Shown here in pieces: positions 8,022 through 14,811 of a stretch of DNA of 17,562 nt. Both the position numbers and the translations under genes were made by a program. Numbering within the stretch: position 1 is the first letter of the stretch; every line of letters starts with the position of its first letter. Source of the DNA: JABCPO02 sp052174015 (GTDB lineage: Bacteria > Bacillota > Clostridia > TANB77 > CAG-508); contig JBQMXM010000019.1 in the NCBI GenBank assembly GCA_052174015.1, forward strand, positions 1 through 17,562, in the 5' to 3' direction. The notes below the pieces were generated by a model, which saw only the letters and a list, made by a program, of their open reading frames with translations, was not told the origin of the DNA and did no database searches.

Positions 8022-9134
8022 TTATTGTTCTTCTGTTCCGTTTAATTCTTCTAAATATTTTTTACGTTTTTCTTCTTTTGTTTTTATATCTTTTTGCACA
8101 CCTGCATTAATTCTTGTATTTTTTTCTTCATTTTTATTATTTTGTAAAATTATTTGTTCTATTGTTTGTCTTACACTTCCTTGATATACTTCATCTTTTA
8201 CAGATTTTGATATGTTTGGATTTCCATTTTTCATTAATTGTGCTACTGCTGCATTTGATGGATAAAATGCTTTTGTTGCTTTTTGTATTCCTGGGTCTGA
8301 ATAACTTACTGCATAAAGTTTTGCACCTTCTAAAATATATGAATCAATTATTGCTGAAGACATAGTAGATATTTCATCTTCTGATGCTTTTAACCATACT
8401 GAATTAGCATCTGTTTTTTCTACTGTTTTCTTTGATAAAACAATATAATCTTGTCCATTTGGTAATGCTAAACGAACATCAATTGTATCATGTTCTGCTA
8501 AATTTGATGGTAATGAAATCATATTATATTCAATTATTCTTTCAGTATCTTTTTTCTGAATATCACTTGTCTTTTTAGATACCATATCTTTAGTTATAAT
8601 TGTTCCTTTTGGAATATTAATTTTAGCTATTATTGCATTTTCTTTTACATTTGTTTGTGTATCTGTTGTTGATGTATTTTGAGTGTTATTTTGTGTATTA
8701 TTTTGATTATTGTTTTGTTTATTTTCTTGATTATTTAATAATCCTGAAAATGATTGTTTTGTTTTTTGTCCATCTACTTCAAAAACATTAGCTGATTTTT
8801 TTGTATTATTTTGATTATTATTTTTTGTATCAGTACTTTGTTGTTTTGAATTTAATTCTGATATAGTTGCTCTTGTAACAATATTGTTTTGTGATATTCC
8901 AGTTATTACTTTAGCTACTTCAAAGTCTTCTTCTTTGATTTCTTCATTTGCTTTTATATCACGTTTAGCTACTTCTACTGTTTGTCTAGCCTTTTTTTCT
9001 TTCTTTAATTCTTGATCTTTCTTATTTATTTGTAAATATAATACTCCTGCAACTATTACTGTAATTATAAGACCTATTAAAACACCTAACATTAATGCTG
9101 TATTTGATCTTCTTTGCATTGGATTTATTGCCAT
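8022..9134 (-). CDS. cpaB: CpaB/RcpC-like pilus assembly protein with SAF domains
   Basis: A 370-residue single-pass protein, first gene of the pilus operon. An N-terminal hydrophobic helix spans about 12-34. Two SAF-like segments follow: VAKRDIKANEEIKEEDFEVAK at about 55-75 and IAKINIPKGTIITKDMVSKK at about 169-188. The latter leads into the CpaB/RcpC-type core NLAEHDTIDVRLALPNGQDY (about 211-230). Between the two SAF-like stretches lies a low-complexity Asn/Gln/Thr-rich linker (about 98-165). Residues 330-370 are Lys/Glu-rich. In Gram-negative Tad systems CpaB is periplasmic and associates with the secretin. With no secretin here and a probable single-membrane cell, it more likely acts in the cell wall, for instance binding peptidoglycan or guiding the fibre. 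The ATG follows AAAGGAG by 6 bases, with a promoter about 35 bases upstream. Confidence 0.85.
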   Translation of the reverse strand: MAINPMQRRSNTALMLGVLIGLIITVIVAGVLYLQINKKDQELKKEKKARQTVEVAKRDIKANEEIKEEDFEVAKVITGISQNNIVTRATISELNSKQQSTDTKNNNQNNTKKSANVFEVDGQKTKQSFSGLLNNQENKQNNNQNNTQNNTQNTSTTDTQTNVKENAIIAKINIPKGTIITKDMVSKKTSDIQKKDTERIIEYNMISLPSNLAEHDTIDVRLALPNGQDYIVLSKKTVEKTDANSVWLKASEDEISTMSSAIIDSYILEGAKLYAVSYSDPGIQKATKAFYPSNAAVAQLMKNGNPNISKSVKDEVYQGSVRQTIEQIILQNNKNEEKNTRINAGVQKDIKTKEEKRKKYLEELNGTEEQ

Positions 9135-9168
9135 CTTTCTCTCCTTTAAAAATTATTATATATATTAA

Positions 9169-9197
9169 ATTTTACTAAATAGAAAATATTTTTTCAA
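9169..9197 (-). promoter_or_regulatory. Sigma-A-type promoter of the pilus operon
   Basis: The minus strand carries TTGAAA at 9197-9192, a 17-base spacer, and TAAAAT at 9174-9169; each box matches the vegetative consensus in 5 of 6 positions. Transcription would begin near 9162, giving a leader of about 28 bases that contains the AAAGGAG site of the CpaB-like gene. The surrounding AT content makes chance matches likely, but spacing and location are ideal. Confidence 0.6.
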
Positions 9198-9212
9198 CAT
9201 TTTTTCAATTTC

Positions 9213-9226
9213 TACATATATATGTA
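9213..9226. promoter_or_regulatory. 14-bp perfect palindrome upstream of the pilus promoter (candidate operator)
   Basis: TACATATATATGTA is its own reverse complement. It ends 15 bases upstream of the -35 box of the pilus operon, a place typical for a dimeric activator or repressor. The core is alternating AT, so chance occurrence in such AT-rich DNA is possible; the TAC/GTA ends make it somewhat more specific. Confidence 0.35.
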
Positions 9227-9257
9227 ACATAAATATTTTATTTTATAATATAATTAT

Positions 9258-9319
9258 AATCTAAAGCATTATATCTTTAAAAAACTCTTTAAATAAGTTT
9301 TAAAATAATACTTTAGATT
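9258..9319 (-). repeat. Inverted repeat with 9-base arms in the intergenic region
   Basis: On the minus strand AATCTAAAG (9319-9311) and CTTTAGATT (9266-9258) are perfect complements, 44 bases apart. They lie just after the M23 stop codon and enclose the weak hairpin at 9301-9279, so the transcript could fold into a two-tier stem. There is no T-run after the outer arm. It could stabilise the 3' end of the ftsEX-peptidase transcript. Confidence 0.35.
9279..9301 (-). terminator. Weak putative terminator after the ftsEX-M23 operon
   Basis: AAAACT (9301-9296) pairs with AGTTTT (9286-9281) around a 9-base loop and runs into TTTTTT. The stem has one G-C pair only, so it is weak. It is the best candidate for separating the cell-division operon from the pilus operon; partial read-through into the pilus genes is possible. 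Confidence 0.3.
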
Positions 9320-9328
9320 TTCAATTTT

Positions 9329-10819
9329 TTAACTATTTGGTATTTTCTTTTTAGACATTGTAGTTATATATGGTAATGGGTCTACTCTGTTTGAGTATGA
9401 TGAACCACCAATTCTAACTTCAAAATGTAAGTGTGGACCTGTTGAATACCCTGTACTTCCTACATCCATTATTGGTTGTCCTTTTTTTACCATATCACCT
9501 ACATTTACAAATACTTTATGTGCATGTCCATATAATGTATAAACTCCTCCACCATGGTCTATTACAATATAATTTCCATAACTAACTTTTGAACCATTTT
9601 GATTTTTTACTGCAGTTATTACACGACCATCTTGCGCAGCTACTGCTTTATGTCTTCCAACTTGTCCTGATGGTATTGCAATATCTAATCCTGAATGATT
9701 TGAACCTACATATCCATCTTTGTATCCTGCTCCAAAATATGCTGTAATCCATTTAAATGATTGGCAACTTGGAACAGGCCACATCATTTCTCCTCCAATA
9801 TATCTTGGTATCTTATCAAATTTTAAACTTCCTTGTGCTATTGATAAAGCTATTTGTTTTTCTACTTCTACTTTTTCTTTCTCTAATTTTTCTATATTAT
9901 TAACTGTATTTTTTTCTTCTTCTGTAAGCTCTTTAATTTTAGCATTTTTAAGTACAATAAAATTTTCTTGTAATTGTTTTGCTTTTGCAATTGTTCCTTT
10001 TTTATGTTTTAGAATTTTTTCATATTCTAATAATTCTTTTCTCCAAATATCTAAAGTTTTTTGGTCTTGCGTATAGTCTTTTAATGCTAAATTATCTAAC
10101 TCTGATATTTTTTGTATCATATAATAGTTTGAGAAAAATTCTAATATATTTTTTGATGATAACAACACTGCATATTTCTTATACTTCCCATTCCTATATA
10201 TAATATTAAGTCTTTTTTTCACTATATATTCTTTTTCTTGTTTTTTTAATTCTAAAACATTAAATTTATCTTTTATCTGTTGCATAGATGCATTCATTTT
10301 TTGAATTTCTAGATTTAATGTATCTATTTCTATACTTTTTTCTGTAATTTGCTTTTGTAATTGTATAATTTCCTGCATTGTTTGATTTATTTCAAAATTA
10401 ATATTTTTCTTCCTATTTTTATCTTCTGTTATCTTATCTTCTAAATTGTTTTTTTTATCAATTAATGATGTATTATATATATCATTTTTTTTACCTATAA
10501 TACTGTTTATATTGTTACTATTATCACTTTTATTATTTTGATTATTTTTACTTATATAGGCTATATTTATGTAATTAGTATTTTCTGATATCATAAAACA
10601 TATACTAACAATTGATATGTATATAATACAAATAAATATACATACTAATATTTGTTTTATCTCTATTCTATGACAAAAAAAGGTATTATATATACTTTTT
10701 TTAAAATTCATATATATACTAATACCCTTTTGATTTCTTTCATTTATATTATAATTTATATTATTTTGATTATTTTTTATCGTTTCATTTCTTTTACCAT
10801 TTTGTTTATTCATTTGCAT
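9329..10819 (-). CDS. Membrane-anchored coiled-coil M23 metallopeptidase (second EnvC-like paralogue)
   Basis: A 496-residue cell-wall endopeptidase, predicted to cut peptide cross-links in peptidoglycan. Residues 1-54 are Asn/Lys-rich and would stay in the cytoplasm. A hydrophobic helix at about 55-77 anchors the protein or acts as a signal. Coiled coil runs from about 120 to 325, broken around 200-240. The C-terminal M23 (LytM) domain, about 347-485, has all zinc ligands and catalytic residues: H375 and D379 (HSGLD), H432 (YGHAH) and H465 (HLHFE). It shares with the upstream gene the LEFFSNY motif (226-232) and the 14 residues GSTGYSTGPHLHFE, so the pair arose by duplication. ATG at 10819 lies one base after the previous stop, with AGG 5 bases upstream; Met37 is a possible alternative start. 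Probably regulated by FtsEX like its neighbour, or a divergent partner used at another site. Confidence 0.9.
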   Translation of the reverse strand: MQMNKQNGKRNETIKNNQNNINYNINERNQKGISIYMNFKKSIYNTFFCHRIEIKQILVCIFICIIYISIVSICFMISENTNYINIAYISKNNQNNKSDNSNNINSIIGKKNDIYNTSLIDKKNNLEDKITEDKNRKKNINFEINQTMQEIIQLQKQITEKSIEIDTLNLEIQKMNASMQQIKDKFNVLELKKQEKEYIVKKRLNIIYRNGKYKKYAVLLSSKNILEFFSNYYMIQKISELDNLALKDYTQDQKTLDIWRKELLEYEKILKHKKGTIAKAKQLQENFIVLKNAKIKELTEEEKNTVNNIEKLEKEKVEVEKQIALSIAQGSLKFDKIPRYIGGEMMWPVPSCQSFKWITAYFGAGYKDGYVGSNHSGLDIAIPSGQVGRHKAVAAQDGRVITAVKNQNGSKVSYGNYIVIDHGGGVYTLYGHAHKVFVNVGDMVKKGQPIMDVGSTGYSTGPHLHFEVRIGGSSYSNRVDPLPYITTMSKKKIPNS

Positions 10820-10820
10820 T

Positions 10821-12092
10821 TTAACCTATATATGTATATCTTAATCCTCTAAAATAGTTTAATGGATTTACAGGACGTCCCATTCTACCTGGTCTAATTT
10901 CAAAATGTAAGTGTGGTCCTGTTGAATACCCTGTACTTCCTACACTTAATATCCTTTGTCCTTTTTTTACATGTGTACCTGGTGTAACATGATATTTTAC
11001 TCCATGTGCATATAATGTTGTTAAATTTTCTCTTGGATGATATATTACAACATATTTACCATATCCGTAATCATTCCATCCTGCAACAAGCACAACTCCA
11101 TCTGCCATACTTCTAACAGGTGTTCCTATTGGTGCTGGTAAATCTAAACCTGTATGTGGTGGTCCTTGATATCCTGTATCATATGTCTCTCCAAAATATG
11201 TTGAAATTCTAAGAGGAGAGTAAGAAAGTGGGAATAATAGTCCTCCTGAAGATTGATTATTACTTCCTCCTATATCTGAAGATGGTGAATACCCTGATGA
11301 CCTTGCAATCTGAGAATTATATCTTCTCATTGCAATTCTAACATTTTCTTCAATTTGTCTTTCAACTGCTGCTCTTTTTTCTTTTAGTGAATCCATCTTC
11401 TTTATAATTTCTTTTTGTGTTTCATCTAATTTTTTTACAGTTTCTTTTCTTTTTTCTCTAGTTTCTTCTGTTTGTTTTTTAGCTTTAACTACTTCTCTCT
11501 TCTTTTCTTCTACTAATTTTTTCTTTGTAGTTAATTCTTGTGTAAATACATCTATTTTTTGCTTATCATTATTAAAATCAACTATTAACTTATTATCCAT
11601 TTTTACAACTTCTTTAGTCATATTATAGTTTGAAAAAAATTCTAGCATATTACCTGAGTTTACTGCCATCTCAATTATAGATGGTTCTCTTCTCATATAT
11701 TTTGACCTAATTCTTCTTTTAATAATTTCTTCTGTTGTTTTAACTTTTTCTTTTGCTTCTTTTACTTCTTTTTCTTTATCAGATATTTCTGTAGATAAGT
11801 TTTCTACTTCTTGTTCTAAATTCTTTTCTTCTGCTTCTTTTTTTTGCAGTTCTTTTTCTATTTCTTTTATCTCATTACTTATCTTTTTACTTTCTGATGC
11901 AACTTCTTTTTTTTCTTTTTCTTTTGCTTCAATTTCTTTTTCTATCTGTTTTTTTTCAGTTTTTAAATCTGCTGCAAATACATTAAATGCAACTTCTTGA
12001 AAACTAAAAATTGTAATTAAAGTTAATACACTAATTATTTTTATTATTATTGAATAATCTATTTTTATAGTTAATTTTTTTAATCTTTTCAT
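10821..12092 (-). CDS. EnvC-like secreted coiled-coil M23 metallopeptidase, FtsEX partner
   Basis: A 423-residue exported peptidase. A basic N-terminus and hydrophobic helix (about 14-39) form a signal peptide with a likely cut near A40/A41 (VFAAD). Residues 42-255 are a long, strongly charged coiled coil with a break around 130-170 that carries LEFFSNY (150-156). A Ser/Gly/Asn linker (about 264-284) leads to the M23 domain (about 285-415), whose site is complete: H313 and D317 (HTGLD), H363 (YAHG) and H396 (HLHFE). Domain order matches EnvC, whose coiled coil binds FtsX and whose LytM domain in E. coli is catalytically dead and activates amidases; here the site looks active, so it probably cleaves wall itself. 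The gene follows ftsX by 22 bases with AGGAG 4 bases before the ATG. Context strongly suggests gating by FtsEX at the division site. Confidence 0.93.
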   Translation of the reverse strand: MKRLKKLTIKIDYSIIIKIISVLTLITIFSFQEVAFNVFAADLKTEKKQIEKEIEAKEKEKKEVASESKKISNEIKEIEKELQKKEAEEKNLEQEVENLSTEISDKEKEVKEAKEKVKTTEEIIKRRIRSKYMRREPSIIEMAVNSGNMLEFFSNYNMTKEVVKMDNKLIVDFNNDKQKIDVFTQELTTKKKLVEEKKREVVKAKKQTEETREKRKETVKKLDETQKEIIKKMDSLKEKRAAVERQIEENVRIAMRRYNSQIARSSGYSPSSDIGGSNNQSSGGLLFPLSYSPLRISTYFGETYDTGYQGPPHTGLDLPAPIGTPVRSMADGVVLVAGWNDYGYGKYVVIYHPRENLTTLYAHGVKYHVTPGTHVKKGQRILSVGSTGYSTGPHLHFEIRPGRMGRPVNPLNYFRGLRYTYIG

Positions 12093-12114
12093 TTTTCTCC
12101 TATATTTATTTTAA

Positions 12115-13032
12115 TTATACTTCTAAATATTTTTTCATTGATATTGTACTACCAATTATACCAAGTCCTAATGATAATACTAAAAATACTATTAATAATA
12201 TCGGTAATAATTCTGCCATTGGCAATAATTGTATTGATACTTGTTGTGTACCAATTTTTGAAGCTGTTTGACTAATTATTTTTGGTATCTGTATTAATAT
12301 CATTTCATATACACCTATTATAGTTAAAACTACTAAAAATGTTGATATTAATCCAATTAGCATACCTTCTACAATAAATGGTCCACGAATAAATGCGTCT
12401 GTTGCTCCAACATATTTCATTATAGATATTTCACGTCTTCTAATATCCATTGTAAGTTTTATTGTTGTTGCAATTAATGAGACTGAAAATATTACAAGTA
12501 CTACTGTAATTGTTACACCTATTGTTGTAATTATTTTTGAAATACTTAATATTATAGCTATTAAATTTTCTTGTTCTTCTATTCCTGCTACATTATCAAA
12601 TTTTTCTATCTGTGCTTTTACTTCTTTAATCCTATTTAAATTATTAAGTTTTACAATAAATGAATCTGGTAAGAATCTTCCATCTGTAAAACCTTCTAAT
12701 AAGTCTTGTTGCTCTTTAGATTGTTTTTTCAAATCTTCAAATGCTTGTTCACGACTTTTAAATTCTGGAGGATTAACTTCTGGTATTTCTCTAATTTTTC
12801 TTTCTAACTCATTTTTTTCTGCTTCTGATATACCATCTTTAATAAATACTTGCATCCCTTGATCTTTTTTTAATGTCTCTATACCTTTGTTTAAATTTAA
12901 TGAGACTATTAAAAATGCTCCAAATATAAATAGTGTACAAAACATTACAAATATAGAACCAAAAGTCCTTTTCTTATTTTTTAATAAATTAATATATCCT
13001 TCATTTAAATAATATCCTATTTTATTGTTCAC
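12115..13032 (-). CDS. ftsX: Cell-division ABC transporter permease-like protein FtsX
   Basis: FtsX is the membrane half of the FtsEX complex, which couples cytoplasmic ATP hydrolysis to wall hydrolases outside. With the GTG start at 13032 it has 305 residues. Helices (numbered from that start) fall at about 26-45, 160-192, 218-242 and 273-295, with a large external loop of about 115 residues after the first. The FtsX signature RRREISIMKYVGATDAFIRG lies between helices 2 and 3. An in-frame ATG at 13056 would add 8 residues and a 35-base overlap with ftsE, but it has no good ribosome site. The GTG has AAAGGTGG 8 bases upstream and gives MNNKIGYYLNEG, matching the 5-residue lead before GRHLRES in B. 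subtilis FtsX. It overlaps ftsE by 11 bases. The external loop is the expected docking site for the coiled-coil peptidases encoded next. Confidence 0.93.
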   Translation of the reverse strand: MNNKIGYYLNEGYINLLKNKKRTFGSIFVMFCTLFIFGAFLIVSLNLNKGIETLKKDQGMQVFIKDGISEAEKNELERKIREIPEVNPPEFKSREQAFEDLKKQSKEQQDLLEGFTDGRFLPDSFIVKLNNLNRIKEVKAQIEKFDNVAGIEEQENLIAIILSISKIITTIGVTITVVLVIFSVSLIATTIKLTMDIRRREISIMKYVGATDAFIRGPFIVEGMLIGLISTFLVVLTIIGVYEMILIQIPKIISQTASKIGTQQVSIQLLPMAELLPILLIVFLVLSLGLGIIGSTISMKKYLEV

Positions 13033-13708
13033 AACGATACCCACCTTTTTCATCATCTCTAATTATAACGCCATCATGCAATTCTATAACTCTTTCATTC
13101 ATTGCATTTACAATGTCTTCTGCATGTGTTGCCATTACTATAGTTGTTCCTCTTTTATTAATCTCATGTAATAATGCCATAATTTCCCATGCTGTATGTG
13201 GATCTAAATTTCCTGTTGGCTCATCTGCTATAATTACTGATGGATTATTTACTAATGCTCTTGCTATTGCAACTCTCTGTTGTTCTCCGCCTGATAATTC
13301 GTCAGGCCTATTATTTGCTTTATCTGCTATACCTACTAAAGATAATACCATTGGTACTTGTCTTTTAATATGTTTAGCTGAAGCTCCTATCATATACATT
13401 GCAAAAGCTACATTTTCATATACAGTTTTGTCTTGTATTAATCTAAAGTCTTGAAACACAACCCCCATACTTCTTCTTAAATATGGAATTTGATTTTTTC
13501 TTAATTTAGTTGTATCTGTACCATTTACTAATATTTTTCCATTAGTAGGATTTAATTCTTTTAGTATCATCTTAATTAGTGTTGATTTTCCACTTCCTGA
13601 TGAACCTACTAAAAAGACAAAATCTCCTTCTCTTATCTTAAAACTAACATTCTTTATTGCTGTATTTCCTGTATAATATTTTTTTGATACGTTTTTAAAT
13701 TCTATCAT
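13022..13708 (-). CDS. ftsE: Cell-division ATP-binding protein FtsE
   Basis: A 228-residue ABC ATPase of normal FtsE length, working in the cytoplasm as a dimer on FtsX. Walker A is GSSGSGKS at 35-42, the Q-loop glutamine is Q86 (VFQDFRL), the ABC signature LSGGEQQR is at 138-145, Walker B is VIIADEP at 158-164, and the H-loop His is H195 (MATHAE). Residues PTGNLDP and DFRLIQDKTVYENVA are typical of FtsE rather than of the LolD/MacB relatives. The ATG is preceded by AAGGATGG at a long distance (13 bases), so translation initiation may be modest. First gene of a four-gene operon with ftsX and two M23 peptidases; a promoter lies about 50 bases upstream. Confidence 0.96.
   Translation of the reverse strand: MIEFKNVSKKYYTGNTAIKNVSFKIREGDFVFLVGSSGSGKSTLIKMILKELNPTNGKILVNGTDTTKLRKNQIPYLRRSMGVVFQDFRLIQDKTVYENVAFAMYMIGASAKHIKRQVPMVLSLVGIADKANNRPDELSGGEQQRVAIARALVNNPSVIIADEPTGNLDPHTAWEIMALLHEINKRGTTIVMATHAEDIVNAMNERVIELHDGVIIRDDEKGGYRCEQ
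13041..13048 (-). promoter_or_regulatory. Shine-Dalgarno inside ftsE that points to a GTG start for ftsX
   Basis: AAAGGTGG lies 8 bases before GTG at 13032-13030. The upstream in-frame ATG pair (13056 and 13053) has only AGAG directly adjacent, which is too close to work well. Confidence 0.5.
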
Positions 13709-13756
13709 TTATTTTTTTAATCCATCCTTATCTTAAATATATAAATCTTGAGTTTG

Positions 13757-13785
13757 ATTATTACATATAAATTTTAAAATTTCAA
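13757..13785 (-). promoter_or_regulatory. Promoter of the ftsE-ftsX-M23-M23 operon
   Basis: The minus strand shows TTGAAA at 13785-13780, a 17-base spacer, and AATAAT at 13762-13757, with TGT directly before the -10 box (an extended -10 element). The predicted start is near 13750, leaving a leader of about 40 bases before ftsE. The spacer contains the AT-only palindrome AAATTTTAAAATTT. The promoter lies in the 99-base gap after ucpA, where I see no clear terminator, so some read-through from ucpA is possible. Confidence 0.6.
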
Positions 13786-13807
13786 CAATTTCATTAAACA
13801 ATTTATG

Positions 13808-14593
13808 TTATTGTCCTACTGTTGATGTTTCAGGCAATGTTGAACCACCATCAATTACAAATTCTTGTCCTGTTAAATATAAAGCTTCAGCAGATGCTAA
13901 AAATGCCGCTAATTCGCCAACTTCTGCAGGTGTTCCTAATCTCTTAAGTGGTATTGCTTCTGCTATTCCATCTACTACTGCTTGTGGATTATTAGGTGAT
14001 GAATCTTTTGCAATTCCATTTACCATTGGTGTTAATATATATCCTGGAGATATTGCATTAACTCTTACTCCATACTCAGCAAGTTCTGCAGCTAATCCTT
14101 TTGTAAATCCTTTCATAGCTGCTTTTGTTGTTGCATATGCTACTTCTCCTGGGTCTGCAACCATATTTCCTGTTACACTTGCCATATTAACTATAGCTCC
14201 CTTATTAGCTATAATATCTTCTACTACTGCTTTTGTAACATTCCAAGCTCCTTTAATATTTATATCAAAATGAAAATCCCTTATTTCATCTGTCATTTCT
14301 CTAAAATCTACTATTTTAGCAACCCCTGCGTTATTTACTAATATATCTATTTTTCCAAATCTTTCTTTTGTATTTAAAACTGCTTTTTTTACTTCTGATA
14401 CATTTCTAATATCTACAGCATTTCCAATTACTGTATATCCTTTTTGTGCAAATTCTTTTACTGTATCTTCTAATTTATCTGACATATCAAATATTGATAC
14501 TTTCGCTCCATATTCTAAGAATTTTTCTACAATTCCTTTTCCAATTCCCATTGCTCCACCAGTTATTATTGCCACTTTATTTTCTAATTTCAT
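13808..14593 (-). CDS. ucpA: SDR-family oxidoreductase, UcpA-like
   Basis: A 261-residue classical short-chain dehydrogenase/reductase. The nucleotide site is TGGAMGIG (11-18) and the acidic D36 at the end of strand 2 favours NAD(H) over NADP(H). NNAG is at 87-90. Catalytic residues are S139 (MASVTG), Y153 and K157 (YATTK). Long stretches such as DFHFDINIKGAWNVTKAV, NMVADPGEVAYA, VGELAAFLAS and the C-terminal DGGSTLPE followed by VG closely recall E. coli UcpA, so this name fits better than a generic FabG; the C-terminus is intact and length is normal. The physiological substrate of UcpA is not established, and the neighbours (Clp unfoldase, ftsE) give no metabolic clue. The ATG has GAGGTG 4 bases upstream. 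Probably monocistronic with its own extended -10 promoter. Its strong conservation compared with the rest of the window could reflect horizontal exchange, but that is speculation. Confidence 0.93.
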   Translation of the reverse strand: MKLENKVAIITGGAMGIGKGIVEKFLEYGAKVSIFDMSDKLEDTVKEFAQKGYTVIGNAVDIRNVSEVKKAVLNTKERFGKIDILVNNAGVAKIVDFREMTDEIRDFHFDINIKGAWNVTKAVVEDIIANKGAIVNMASVTGNMVADPGEVAYATTKAAMKGFTKGLAAELAEYGVRVNAISPGYILTPMVNGIAKDSSPNNPQAVVDGIAEAIPLKRLGTPAEVGELAAFLASAEALYLTGQEFVIDGGSTLPETSTVGQ

Positions 14594-14640
14594 ATTTCAC
14601 CTCATATAATTATATCTATATTTAACATATTTATATTTAA

Positions 14641-14649
14641 ATTATATCA
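14641..14649 (-). promoter_or_regulatory. Extended -10 promoter of ucpA
   Basis: TGATATAAT at 14649-14641 is a full TGnTATAAT extended -10 element. No convincing -35 box is found 16-18 bases upstream, which extended -10 promoters can do without. The start would be near 14634, about 40 bases before the ATG. A second TATAAT at 14664-14659 lacks both the TG and a -35 box. Confidence 0.55.
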
Positions 14650-14710
14650 TAATATACAATTATACCATTATCATATTACAATTGTATTACATTAATTTTT
14701 AAACATAAAT

Positions 14711-14752
14711 TAAAAACCTAAATCATTAAACATATTGTTAATAATTTAGGTT
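14711..14752 (-). terminator. Rho-independent terminator of the Clp-type unfoldase gene
   Basis: Arms at 14752-14738 and 14729-14715 pair over 15 positions (AACCTAAAT and AATTAT-type arms with one G-U wobble on the minus-strand transcript) around an 8-base loop. TTTTT and then AATTT follow. The stem is AT-rich but long and it lies about 60 bases after the stop codon. The hairpin is near-symmetric, so it could also act on the plus strand, where no gene needs it. Confidence 0.75.
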
Positions 14753-14783
14753 AATTTTATAAATTTCAAAAATTTCACAAACT

Positions 14784-14811
14784 TTATCCACATTATATCC
14801 ACATATCCATA
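14784..14811 (+). other. Cluster of DnaA-box-like 9-mers
   Basis: TTATCCACA at 14784-14792 is an exact consensus DnaA box. ATATCCACA follows at 14795-14803 (8 of 9) and ATATCCATA at 14803-14811 (7 of 9). All are in the same orientation, with starts 11 and 8 bases apart, in the gap between the unfoldase stop codon and its terminator. No dnaA, dnaN or other replication-origin gene is visible, so an origin is not claimed; an off-origin DnaA-binding site or chance are the alternatives. Confidence 0.4.

Noticed and set aside
9155..9160. Perfect TATAAT as the -10 box of the pilus operon
   Set aside because: No -35 match or upstream TG at the right distance, and it would leave a leader of only about 15 bases; the TTGAAA-17-TAAAAT pair is better.
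9329..10819. Second M23 gene as a decaying pseudogene copy of the first
   Set aside because: The frame is open throughout and all zinc and catalytic residues (H375, D379, H432, H465) are kept, so it looks functional despite the low-complexity N-terminus.
13771..13784. Palindrome AAATTTTAAAATTT as an operator of ftsE
   Set aside because: It is AT-only, lies inside the promoter spacer, and such runs arise easily by chance at this base composition.
14784..14811. Replication origin
   Set aside because: Only three boxes, no dnaA/dnaN/gidA-type neighbours and no AT-rich unwinding element distinguishable from background; kept only as a DnaA-box-like cluster.
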